DNA of 11,601 bases from assembly GCA_039917655.1 (NCBI GenBank), contig JBDSJC010000151.1, positions 1-11,601 on the forward strand. Reading direction: 5' to 3'. The stretch is from PNKC01 sp039917655 (GTDB lineage Bacteria > Chloroflexota > Dehalococcoidia > Tepidiformales > Tepidiformaceae). A program made the translations under genes and the position numbers. Shown piece after piece: positions 1-5,812 of this stretch (its first letter is position 1; each line of letters opens with the position of its first letter). The notes beneath the pieces are model-generated. The model searched no databases. It saw nothing but the letters and a program-made list of their open reading frames with translations, and was not told the origin of the DNA.

Positions 1-32
1 GTGCGCCGCAAACGGCGGCCGGCCGCTCGCCG

Positions 33-90
33 AATCGTGGTCCGCGCTTCACGATCGGGCCTGAGCGCTCAGCCGACAGGCCTGAGGCCT
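33..90. repeat. Cluster of small inverted repeats downstream of the sulfite reductase gene
   Basis: Positions 34-39 (ATCGTG) and 50-55 (CACGAT) form a 6-bp inverted repeat with a 10-nt loop. Positions 61-72 are a perfect 12-bp palindrome, CTGAGCGCTCAG. Positions 78-82 and 86-90 (AGGCC/GGCCT) pair around TGA and abut the stop codon of the minus-strand reductase. These could fold in the 3' untranslated region of that gene, but no T-run follows on the minus strand, so a classical intrinsic terminator is not supported. No gene is visible in positions 1-88. Confidence 0.35.
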
Positions 91-1864
91 AGATCGCGCA
101 CTCGCCTTCGCCGCGCTGAAGCTCGTAGAGCTCCAGCCGGTTCCAGTCGATGAACATGTTCTTGTTCTCGTCGATGAAATCGCCGGGAAGCGTGAGCTCT
201 TTCACCGCTGCTTCGAACGGCGCCGCACCGATGCGGTCGAAGCAATCGTTGAAGACCTCGCCAGCCGTCCGGTTGGATTCGTAGACTGCCACAAAGCGTT
301 CAACAGCCTCCGGGCCATTCTTGGCGGGCAGCCGCAGCTTGAGCTGCGTCGCGATGCGCATCGTCCCGTTGTCGTACGCGCCCCCCATGAAGACGTGGTA
401 CGCGGGCAATTGCTGCGGGCCAACTTTCATCGCCGCACCGTGGAACCCAATGTTCGCGATGTGGTGCTGGCCGCAGCTATTCGGGCAGCCGCTCATCTTG
501 ATGTGGATCTTTTTCGTCAGCGAGTCCGTGACGTTCATCGCTTCCACGCGCGCCTGGATGGCCGCGTTCAGCCCCATTGAACTCGTGATCCCAAGCTTGC
601 AACTATCCGTCCCGGGGCAGCTCAGCACATCGGTAATCGTGTGCGCGCCCGCATCCGCGAGGCCAAGTGATTTGAGCTGCTTAAAGACTTCGTAGAGGCT
701 CTCATCGCGCACCCAGCGGAGGACGATGTTCTGCTGAATCGTCGTGCGAGCCCGGCCCCCGCAGTAGTCGCGCATGATCTGCGCCAGACCGCGGAACTGC
801 TCGGGCTTCAGGTCCCCGCGCGTGACCTTCACTTCGATAGTGCTAAACCCCTGTTGCTTCTGTGCCTTCACGTTCGACGTCGCGAACGTCGTGAACTCGC
901 GGCCGTCGCCGTTCGGCTGATCGTAGAACTGCTTTCGCGCCGGCGCGGTCGCTTCCTCGTCATCCACGAACAGCAGGCGCTCCGGGCTGAAGTTCTTGGT
1001 CGCCCAGTCTCCCTTCAACTCATCGTCCACCATCAGCTTGAACTCCTCGATCCCCACGCGGTCCACGAGGAACTTCAGGCGCGCCTTCGCACGGTTCTTT
1101 CGCAGCTCGTCTGCCTTTTCGAAGATGCGCACGACCGCCTCCGAAATCTTCAGGTACTCATCCATCGGCGAGAACTCGCGCAGGACATAAGCGTTTCGCG
1201 GCATGATCGCCAGGCCGCCCCCGACCACGATCTTGAAGCCCTTCACGCCGTCCTCGATGCGTGGTATGAACCCGAGGTCGTGCAGACCAGTGATCGCCTC
1301 GTCCCTGTCGTTCGAACTGAACGCCACCTTGAATTTGCGAGGGAGTAGCTGCGAGAGCGGATTGCGAAGCCAGAACCGGGCAAACGCTCCCGCCCACGGC
1401 GTGGGGTCAAACAGTTCGTCCGCGTTCACGCCGGCGAACGGATCTCCCGTGACGTTGCGTACGGTGTTGCCGCACGCCTCGCGGGTCGAAAGTCCCGTCT
1501 TGCCCAGGACGAAGAGGGCCTCGGCGGCTTTCTTCAACGGGATGTGGTGGAGCTGAAAGTTCTGGCGGGTAGTGATGTGGCCCTTGCGCAGCGGGGTGAA
1601 CCGCTCCGTAACCTCGCCGAAGGCGTCCATTTGGTCCGGCGTGACCCCGCCGAACGGCAGCTTGACGCGAATCATTTGGGCATCGGGCTGCCGCTGGCCA
1701 TACACGCCCTGCTTCAGACGGAATCCGATGAACTGCGCTTCGGTCTCCCACTCCCCGTTGAGGAAGCGGGTCGCCTCCGTGGTAAAGTCTTCGAGTTCAC
1801 GCTCAAGCACAGGAAGCACCCGGCCTGGCTGATCGGTGTAGACGATGGTTTCAGTGTTTGCCAT
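89..1864 (-). CDS. Ferredoxin-dependent siroheme sulfite (or nitrite) reductase
   Basis: This 591-aa protein should perform the six-electron reduction of sulfite to sulfide (or nitrite to ammonia) in the cytoplasm, using siroheme and a [4Fe-4S] cluster. The cluster and siroheme ligands are visible as Cys416-x5-Cys422 and Cys460-x3-Cys464 (SCPGTDSCK and SGCPNSCGQHH). The N-terminal half shows the ferredoxin-like half-domain, including RKGHITTRQNFQLHH (about 93-107), and length matches the NirA/SirA family. I chose ATG at 1864: a purine-rich AGAGAGGA lies about 10-12 nt upstream, and the family begins near here. The frame stays open for 40 more codons to 1984, but that stretch crosses the predicted promoter and is low complexity. 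Divergence from the cysH-type gene favours sulfite as substrate. The sequence alone does not exclude nitrite. Confidence 0.93.
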   Translation of the reverse strand: MANTETIVYTDQPGRVLPVLERELEDFTTEATRFLNGEWETEAQFIGFRLKQGVYGQRQPDAQMIRVKLPFGGVTPDQMDAFGEVTERFTPLRKGHITTRQNFQLHHIPLKKAAEALFVLGKTGLSTREACGNTVRNVTGDPFAGVNADELFDPTPWAGAFARFWLRNPLSQLLPRKFKVAFSSNDRDEAITGLHDLGFIPRIEDGVKGFKIVVGGGLAIMPRNAYVLREFSPMDEYLKISEAVVRIFEKADELRKNRAKARLKFLVDRVGIEEFKLMVDDELKGDWATKNFSPERLLFVDDEEATAPARKQFYDQPNGDGREFTTFATSNVKAQKQQGFSTIEVKVTRGDLKPEQFRGLAQIMRDYCGGRARTTIQQNIVLRWVRDESLYEVFKQLKSLGLADAGAHTITDVLSCPGTDSCKLGITSSMGLNAAIQARVEAMNVTDSLTKKIHIKMSGCPNSCGQHHIANIGFHGAAMKVGPQQLPAYHVFMGGAYDNGTMRIATQLKLRLPAKNGPEAVERFVAVYESNRTAGEVFNDCFDRIGAAPFEAAVKELTLPGDFIDENKNMFIDWNRLELYELQRGEGECAI

Positions 1865-1920
1865 GGCAAGAGGGTCCTCTCTGGGGTCCGGGGGCGGCCG
1901 AAAGCGGTGAGAATGGTTCG

Positions 1921-1949
1921 ACTCTACCGCCACGGCCGATTGTCGGCAA
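1921..1949 (-). promoter_or_regulatory. Candidate sigma70-type promoter for the sulfite reductase gene
   Basis: Read on the minus strand, TTGCCG (plus 1944-1949) is followed by a 17-nt spacer and TAGAGT (plus 1921-1926). Each box matches consensus at 4 of 6 positions. A start site near 1914 would give a leader of about 50 nt before the ATG at 1864. It also puts the 40-codon upstream extension of the reading frame outside the transcript. Its -35 box overlaps the -35 box of the opposing promoter. Predicted by eye only. Confidence 0.4.
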
Positions 1950-1968
1950 GACGTATTGTTGATAAAGT
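1940..1968 (+). promoter_or_regulatory. Candidate sigma70-type promoter for cysH
   Basis: TTGTCG at 1940-1945, a 17-nt spacer, and TAAAGT at 1963-1968; each box matches consensus at 4 of 6 positions. Transcription would start near 1975, giving a leader of about 22 nt before the ATG at 1997. That leader has no evident Shine-Dalgarno sequence. The -35 box shares positions 1944-1945 with the divergent promoter, so one regulator or one polymerase could affect both genes. Confidence 0.4.
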
Positions 1969-1996
1969 CGAGTGAATCACTCATCTATGGTGCCCC

Positions 1997-2695
1997 ATGC
2001 CTGTTGCCCCCGTCCACTCCGAATCCGAACTCGCCAGCATCAGCGCCGGGTTCGAGTCTGCTGACCCGCGAGAAACCGTCCGATGGGCGGTTGAGACCTT
2101 CGGGGACGGTCTTTCGGTCGGGGCGAGCTTTGGCGGCGCCAGCGGCATGGCCATTCTCCACATGGTCGCGCAGCTAAAGCCGAACGTGCACGTCTTCGTG
2201 CTCGATACCGACTACCTGTTCGAAGAGACGCAAGAGACCATGCGCCAGTCAGTGCCCGCCCTGGGGCTGACCAACCTCAACGTTTACAAGCCCGCGCTCT
2301 CCCACGAACAGCAGACAGCACAGTTTGGCTCCGCGCTCTGGATGCGCGACCCGGACGCCTGCTGCGAGATCCGCAAGATCGCCCCGAATCGCATCGCCCT
2401 CGAAGGCAAGACCGCGTGGGTCAGCGGCCTGCGACGCGATCAGTCCGAAGGACGCAGCGGTACGCCGATCGTCTCTTGGAACGCCAAGTTCGGCGTCGTC
2501 AAGCTCAACCCGCTGGCCAACTGGACCGAAAAGCAGACCTGGGAATACATCCTGGCGAACAAGATTCCGTACAACCCGCTGTTGGACCAGGGCTACACGA
2601 GCATCGGCTGCTACAACTGCACGTTGCCCGGGGTCCAGGGCCGCGCGGGCCGTTGGCAAGGCTTCGAAAAAGACGAGTGCGGATTGCACACCTAG
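1997..2695 (+). CDS. cysH: Assimilatory adenylyl-sulfate / PAPS reductase, iron-sulfur type
   Basis: This 232-aa enzyme reduces activated sulfate (APS and/or PAPS) to sulfite with thioredoxin or glutathione as donor. It feeds the divergently encoded sulfite reductase. The nucleotide-binding loop of the PP-loop/adenosine fold is at about 42-51 (GASFGGASGM). The conserved RRDQS segment is at 146-150. The catalytic cysteine is Cys228 in KDECGLH at the C-terminus. Cys122-Cys123 (DACCEIRK) and Cys205-x2-Cys208 (SIGCYNCT) form the CC...CxxC signature of enzymes carrying a [4Fe-4S] cluster. In this family that signature marks APS-using or dual-specificity enzymes rather than the cluster-free E. coli PAPS reductase. 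The ATG at 1997 gives the family's usual length. No clear ribosome-binding site precedes it. Confidence 0.95.
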   Translation: MPVAPVHSESELASISAGFESADPRETVRWAVETFGDGLSVGASFGGASGMAILHMVAQLKPNVHVFVLDTDYLFEETQETMRQSVPALGLTNLNVYKPALSHEQQTAQFGSALWMRDPDACCEIRKIAPNRIALEGKTAWVSGLRRDQSEGRSGTPIVSWNAKFGVVKLNPLANWTEKQTWEYILANKIPYNPLLDQGYTSIGCYNCTLPGVQGRAGRWQGFEKDECGLHT

Positions 2696-2696
2696 T

Positions 2697-2790
2697 ACTA
2701 CGCTAAGTAAGAAAGCGCTAGTTGGGCGCCTGCGCCGAACCGCCTTTCTCCCCTCTCCCTCCACAGTGGGAGAGGGAGAGGGGGTGAGGG
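2697..2790. repeat. Dispersed repeat copy A, with C/T-rich hairpin
   Basis: This element begins 2 nt after the cysH stop codon. It contains CGCTAGTTGG (2717-2726), a GAACCGCC block (2737-2744), and a C/T-rich arm. The arm CCCCTCTCCCTC (2750-2761) pairs perfectly over 12 bp with GAGGGAGAGGGG (2772-2783) around a 10-nt loop. A second, truncated copy lies at 11233-11298 with roughly 89% identity over the 47-nt core by eye, also directly after a stop codon. Similar C/T-then-G/A palindromes are widespread dispersed repeats in environmental high-GC genomes. The hairpin could stop or protect transcripts, but there is no following T-run. Confidence 0.75.
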
Positions 2791-2820
2791 GCCAATGGTC
2801 AACGAACGCTCGCTCACTTT

Positions 2821-2839
2821 CTCAACTGAGGACTAGTCC
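2821..2839. promoter_or_regulatory. Paired small palindromes upstream of cysC
   Basis: CTCAACTGAG (2821-2830) is a 4-bp inverted repeat with a 2-nt centre. It is followed by the perfect 10-bp palindrome GGACTAGTCC (2830-2839). They lie in the 208-bp cysH-cysC gap, after the hairpin repeat and about 65 nt before the cysC start. They could be an operator or chance. No convincing -35/-10 pair was found beside them. Confidence 0.2.
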
Positions 2840-2903
2840 GACCGCGAAAGCGCGAACTCGCCCTCGCACAACGCAACATATCTCGACGAGGAAAAGGTAC
2901 GCA

Positions 2904-3455
2904 GTGCGCAGCGAAACGGGATTTGTCGTCTGGTTCACGGGGCTCTCCGGCTCCGGAAAATCCACCCTCACGGAAGCACTCGCGCCCATCCTCCGAGCGC
3001 GCGGTCTGAGCGTGGAGGTGCTCGACGGCGACGTTGTCCGCACCAACCTTTCGAAAGGGCTGGGTTTTGGCAAAGAGGACCGCGACACGAATGTGCTGCG
3101 CATCGGCTTTGTCGCGAATCTGCTCGCCCGCAACGGCGTGGCCGTGATCACCGCGGCGATTTCCCCTTATCGCGGCATCCGCGACCAGAATCGCGCACTG
3201 GTCGAACGCGATGGCTCGGCGTTCGTCGAGGTGTTCGCTGGGGCCTCTGTCGCAGAGTGTGAGGCGCGCGACGTGAAGGGCCTCTACGCGGAAGCGCGTG
3301 CTGGAAACCGACCCGGATTCACCGGCGTGGATGACCCGTACGAAGCACCCGAATCACCGGAGGTGCGCTGCGAAACGGGAGCGGAGAGCGTTGACCTAAG
3401 CCTCGCGCGGATAGTGGCCTACCTTGAGGGCCGGGACCTGCTGGCAGCCAAATAG
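2904..3455 (+). CDS. cysC: Adenylyl-sulfate (APS) kinase
   Basis: This 183-aa cytoplasmic enzyme phosphorylates APS with ATP to make PAPS. The Walker A motif GLSGSGKST spans 13-21. Family signatures follow: LDGDVVRTNLSKGLGF (40-55), EDRDTN (58-63), ISPYRGIRDQNR (86-97), RDVKGLYAEARAG (122-134) and GFTGVDDPYEAPESPE (138-153). I chose the GTG at 2904 because GAGGAAAAGG lies 7 nt upstream and the product then has normal CysC length. The same frame is open far upstream, out of frame with cysH, but that part is not protein-like. No ATP sulfurylase gene is in the window. The gene ends 6 nt before the convergent stop of the next gene. Confidence 0.95.
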   Translation: MRSETGFVVWFTGLSGSGKSTLTEALAPILRARGLSVEVLDGDVVRTNLSKGLGFGKEDRDTNVLRIGFVANLLARNGVAVITAAISPYRGIRDQNRALVERDGSAFVEVFAGASVAECEARDVKGLYAEARAGNRPGFTGVDDPYEAPESPEVRCETGAESVDLSLARIVAYLEGRDLLAAK

Positions 3456-3461
3456 CCTTGC

Positions 3462-3929
3462 TCAGGCCAAACGAGCGAGGCTCGGCGGGCCGCTCCACGT
3501 CTCGCCGTTGTCCAGCAGCACGCGAAGCATCGTCCCCGTGCCCTCGACCGTGCCCCGCAGCGAAGCGCCAGACGGCGGGAACGTGGCGTGCGCAGGCACC
3601 ATCACATGCGCGCCCTCTGGAAACTCGGCGGACGCCGCGATCTCAACAGCTTCAATCCTCCGGCCAATGGAACGCGCGAGCACCTGCAGCAGAGCGAAGT
3701 CCGAGGTGGTCTTCAGCGTCCTCAGCGCCTGCTCCTTCGATGCCAGCTGGCGCGCGGGTCGCAGGTCGGCTGGCGGCGGGATCGCCTCCTCGGTCCCCCG
3801 CCCGAGGAACTGAGCCACCATCTTCTTCGCCCGCGGAGCAACCTCTCCCAGCGCCTGGTGGAGCAGGACGATGTCATCGGTTGCTTCGAAAAAGGCCATC
3901 GCCTGCGCAACAGCTTCGCGTTCACTCAT
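3462..3929 (-). CDS. Hypothetical protein, last gene of the MaoC operon
   Basis: I do not recognise this 155-aa soluble protein. The first two thirds read as alpha-helical, with many Ala, Leu and Glu residues and no membrane segment or signal peptide. The last 50 or so residues, with PEGAHVMVPAHATFPPSGAS (104-123) followed by GTVEGTG and LLDNGETWSGPPS, look like a small beta-barrel of SH3-like character; that is a guess from the turn pattern. It starts 13 nt after the MaoC-like gene ends, with a GGTGA just before the ATG, so it is probably translated from the same mRNA and may serve the same acyl-CoA pathway. Its stop is 6 nt from the convergent cysC stop. Confidence 0.75.
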   Translation of the reverse strand: MSEREAVAQAMAFFEATDDIVLLHQALGEVAPRAKKMVAQFLGRGTEEAIPPPADLRPARQLASKEQALRTLKTTSDFALLQVLARSIGRRIEAVEIAASAEFPEGAHVMVPAHATFPPSGASLRGTVEGTGTMLRVLLDNGETWSGPPSLARLA

Positions 3930-3942
3930 TCGATCACCGGAA

Positions 3943-4368
3943 TCAGGCCCGGCTGGGCAACTGCACCTGGACGTTGCCGCGGACGCTCGGCTCGCCGCCG
4001 GCCAGCGTCACCACCTCAAGCTCCACGATCTTCTTGCCGCCGTCATCGCGCTTATCGACGATCCGGCCAGAAAGCGTCAGTGGCTTGTCTGCAATATCCG
4101 GGCGGCGGTAGGCCACGCGCAGGTTCGAAACCCGCGACTCCGGACCGGCCCAGTCGCTCACGAACTGGGTCATCCAGGCGATCTTCAGCATCCCCGGGAC
4201 CAGCGCCCCCCCGACTCCCATGCGCTTGCCCGCTTCGATGTCGCTGAACGCCGGGTTCGTCGGGTTGTCGCGCCCGAAGAAGTCAATCGCCATGTCTGTC
4301 GTGGGCGTCCGCTCCACCGTCGGGAGTTCGTCGTCCACGTTTACGTCTTCGTAGTAGATCTGCGTCAT
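3943..4368 (-). CDS. MaoC-like (R)-enoyl-CoA hydratase family protein, second subunit
   Basis: This 141-aa hot-dog-fold protein belongs to the MaoC-like hydratase/dehydratase family, which hydrates enoyl-CoA or dehydrates 3-hydroxyacyl thioesters. Family features are the opening MTQIYYEDVNVDDELP, the VPGMLKIAWMTQFVSDWAGP helix (57-76) and the C-terminal strands SNLRVAYRRPD and LTLSGRIVDK. The active-site loop reads GRDNPTNPAF (32-41), where the family normally has a GDxNPxH-type motif. The expected His is Asn38, and the protein contains no histidine at all. The ATG overlaps the upstream stop as ATGA, and AAAGGG lies 6 nt before it, so translation is coupled. It probably forms a heterodimer with the upstream product. 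Catalysis by the usual mechanism is doubtful. Confidence 0.85.
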   Translation of the reverse strand: MTQIYYEDVNVDDELPTVERTPTTDMAIDFFGRDNPTNPAFSDIEAGKRMGVGGALVPGMLKIAWMTQFVSDWAGPESRVSNLRVAYRRPDIADKPLTLSGRIVDKRDDGGKKIVELEVVTLAGGEPSVRGNVQVQLPSRA

Positions 4369-4826
4369 TCGTCGCCCTTTCTGCCCGCTTTGGGGTCGAA
4401 CTGCGTGATCGTCGTCATCGCCGCGGCGACATGCTCTCCCGCAGCGTCGTAGTAGTCGGTGCCCGAAGTGAGAAGGACGCTGTAGCCGTACCGCCCACCC
4501 AACCGCTCCCGGATATCGAACACCTGCGAAACGGCGTTGAGCGTTTCGCCGATCCGGATCGCGCGGCTGAACTTCCACTCCTGCTGTGTGAGCAACCCCC
4601 CGGGGAGGATGAACGGCCCGCGGCGGTTCGGCCCATTGTTGAACATCGCGATGATGTAGGGCGGCGCGATGCCCGTCCCGTCGGCGTAGCGCGGGTCTGA
4701 ATCGCCCAGCACATCGCGCATGCGCCGCGCATCGATTTCGTTGACGGTGACTGAAACGGGCTCGCTTTTGACGCCGATGAGCGCCCGGTGTTCGTCGGTA
4801 ATCAGGCTATGTTCAGGTTCGGACAA
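4365..4826 (-). CDS. FAS1-like / MaoC N-terminal dehydratase subunit
   Basis: This 153-aa protein resembles the N-terminal MaoC-type hot-dog domain, which pairs with a catalytic MaoC subunit in heterodimeric enoyl-CoA hydratases such as those of sterol side-chain breakdown. Supporting stretches are SVTVNEIDARRMRDVLGDSDPRYAD (25-49), LLTQQEWKFSRAIRIGETL (79-97) and GRYGYSVLLTSGTDYYDAAG (111-130). I prefer the TTG at 4826, because GGAG lies 7 nt upstream and the protein then begins at the conserved region. An in-frame ATG at 4856 would add ten residues but has only a weak ribosome-binding site. In the motif position GDSDPRYAD the family's His is Tyr47. It is the first gene of a three-gene operon, about 118 nt from the divergent dehydrogenase gene. 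Confidence 0.85.
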   Translation of the reverse strand: MSEPEHSLITDEHRALIGVKSEPVSVTVNEIDARRMRDVLGDSDPRYADGTGIAPPYIIAMFNNGPNRRGPFILPGGLLTQQEWKFSRAIRIGETLNAVSQVFDIRERLGGRYGYSVLLTSGTDYYDAAGEHVAAAMTTITQFDPKAGRKGDE

Positions 4827-4944
4827 TGCGTGTCTCCAGTACGCCGAGTTTAGCATGAGCGCTCTCGGCGCGCGCCGCTTAGCGACCACCGCGATACACT
4901 GGATTTTGGCTATGGATAGATAGTCCAGAAAGGTGGTACGCCCC

Positions 4945-5805
4945 GTGCGAGTCCAGTCCATCGGCATCATCGGGTCCGGGCTCATGGGGAGCGGTATCGC
5001 CCAGGTTGCGGCCTACAGCGGCCTCGTCGTCACCCTTCTGGACATCGACCAGCCGCGCGTCGATGCTGGCATCGCCGCGATTCGCAAACGCCTTGAGCGC
5101 GAAGCGGAACGCGGGCGCATCGCTGCGGCGGACTGTGAGGCAGCCTGTGCGCGCATCACTGGCGCCTCCGATTGGGAGACGCTGGCCTCGCTCCAACAGT
5201 CGGACGCCGTCATTGAGGCGGTGGTCGAAGACCTCGAAATCAAGAGCGCCATCTTCAAGCGCCTTGGCGCCGTCTGCCGCCCGGAGGCCCTGCTGGCGAG
5301 CAACACGAGCTCGCTTCCGCTAAGCGACCTCGCGGCTGCCAGCGGTCGCCCCGAACGTGTCATCGGGCTGCATTTCTTCAACCCCCCCTGGGCCCTCAAG
5401 CTCGTCGAGATCGTTTCCACCGCGAGCACAACCGAGGCCACCCTGGCGGACGCCATGCGGCTCTGCGAAACGCTCGGCCGCGTCCCCGTGCAGGTCAAAG
5501 ACACTCCCGGCTTCATCGCCAACCGGCTGTTGGTGCCGTTCATCTTCGATGGCATCCACCTGCTGGACAGCGGCGTGGCGACCGCCGAAGACATCGACAA
5601 CGCTTGCAAGGTGGGCCTCAACCACACCATGGGTCCACTGGCCACCGCCGACCTGATCGGCCTCGATACCCTCCAGCTGATCGCCGAGAGCATGTTCGAG
5701 GAGTACGGGGAGCCGCGCTTCAAAGCGCCGACGCTTCTCCGCCGCCTGGTCTCCCTTGGTCACCTCGGACGCAAGACTGGACGCGGCTTTTTCAAATACG
5801 GCTAG
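4945..5805 (+). CDS. hbd: 3-hydroxybutyryl-CoA (3-hydroxyacyl-CoA) dehydrogenase
   Basis: This 286-aa stand-alone enzyme oxidises (S)-3-hydroxyacyl-CoA to 3-ketoacyl-CoA with NAD(P)+, or the reverse, in beta-oxidation or butanoate metabolism. The Rossmann motif GSGLMGSG is at 10-17, with the acidic D33 at the end of the second strand. Catalytic residues are visible: Ser in SNTSSL (119-124), His143 in GLHFFNPP, Glu155 in KLVEIV and Asn193 in IANRLL. The C-terminal helical dimerisation domain ends with GRKTGRGFFKYG, typical of the family. I chose the GTG at 4945 because AAAGGTGG lies 8 nt upstream; an in-frame GTG at 4933 is inside that ribosome-binding site. It diverges from the MaoC operon and converges with the aminotransferase gene (7-nt gap). 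The symbol could equally be paaH or fadB2. Confidence 0.93.
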   Translation: MRVQSIGIIGSGLMGSGIAQVAAYSGLVVTLLDIDQPRVDAGIAAIRKRLEREAERGRIAAADCEAACARITGASDWETLASLQQSDAVIEAVVEDLEIKSAIFKRLGAVCRPEALLASNTSSLPLSDLAAASGRPERVIGLHFFNPPWALKLVEIVSTASTTEATLADAMRLCETLGRVPVQVKDTPGFIANRLLVPFIFDGIHLLDSGVATAEDIDNACKVGLNHTMGPLATADLIGLDTLQLIAESMFEEYGEPRFKAPTLLRRLVSLGHLGRKTGRGFFKYG

Positions 5806-5812
5806 GCTGCCC

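Noticed and set aside
854..1348. 164-aa plus-strand open frame antisense to the sulfite reductase
   Set aside because: Composition is that of a high-GC shadow frame, with no motif; the minus-strand gene is certain.
1865..1984. 40-codon N-terminal extension of the sulfite reductase frame
   Set aside because: It runs across the predicted divergent promoters, is not family-like, and a better start with a ribosome-binding site exists at 1864.
2750..2783. Intrinsic terminator after cysH
   Set aside because: The stem is strong, but no T-run follows on either strand; kept as a repeat hairpin rather than called a terminator.
2325..2903. Long N-terminal extension of cysC overlapping cysH in another frame
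   Set aside because: The translation is Arg/Ser-rich shadow of cysH; the APS kinase fold begins just after the GTG at 2904, which has a strong ribosome-binding site.
4827..4944. Divergent promoters between the MaoC operon and hbd
   Set aside because: TACACT (4895-4900) and CTATGGATAG (4910-4919) look suggestive, but no -35 partner at proper spacing was found on either strand.
5013..5723. 236-aa minus-strand frame opposite hbd
   Set aside because: Ser/Arg-rich shadow of a gene with every catalytic residue in place.
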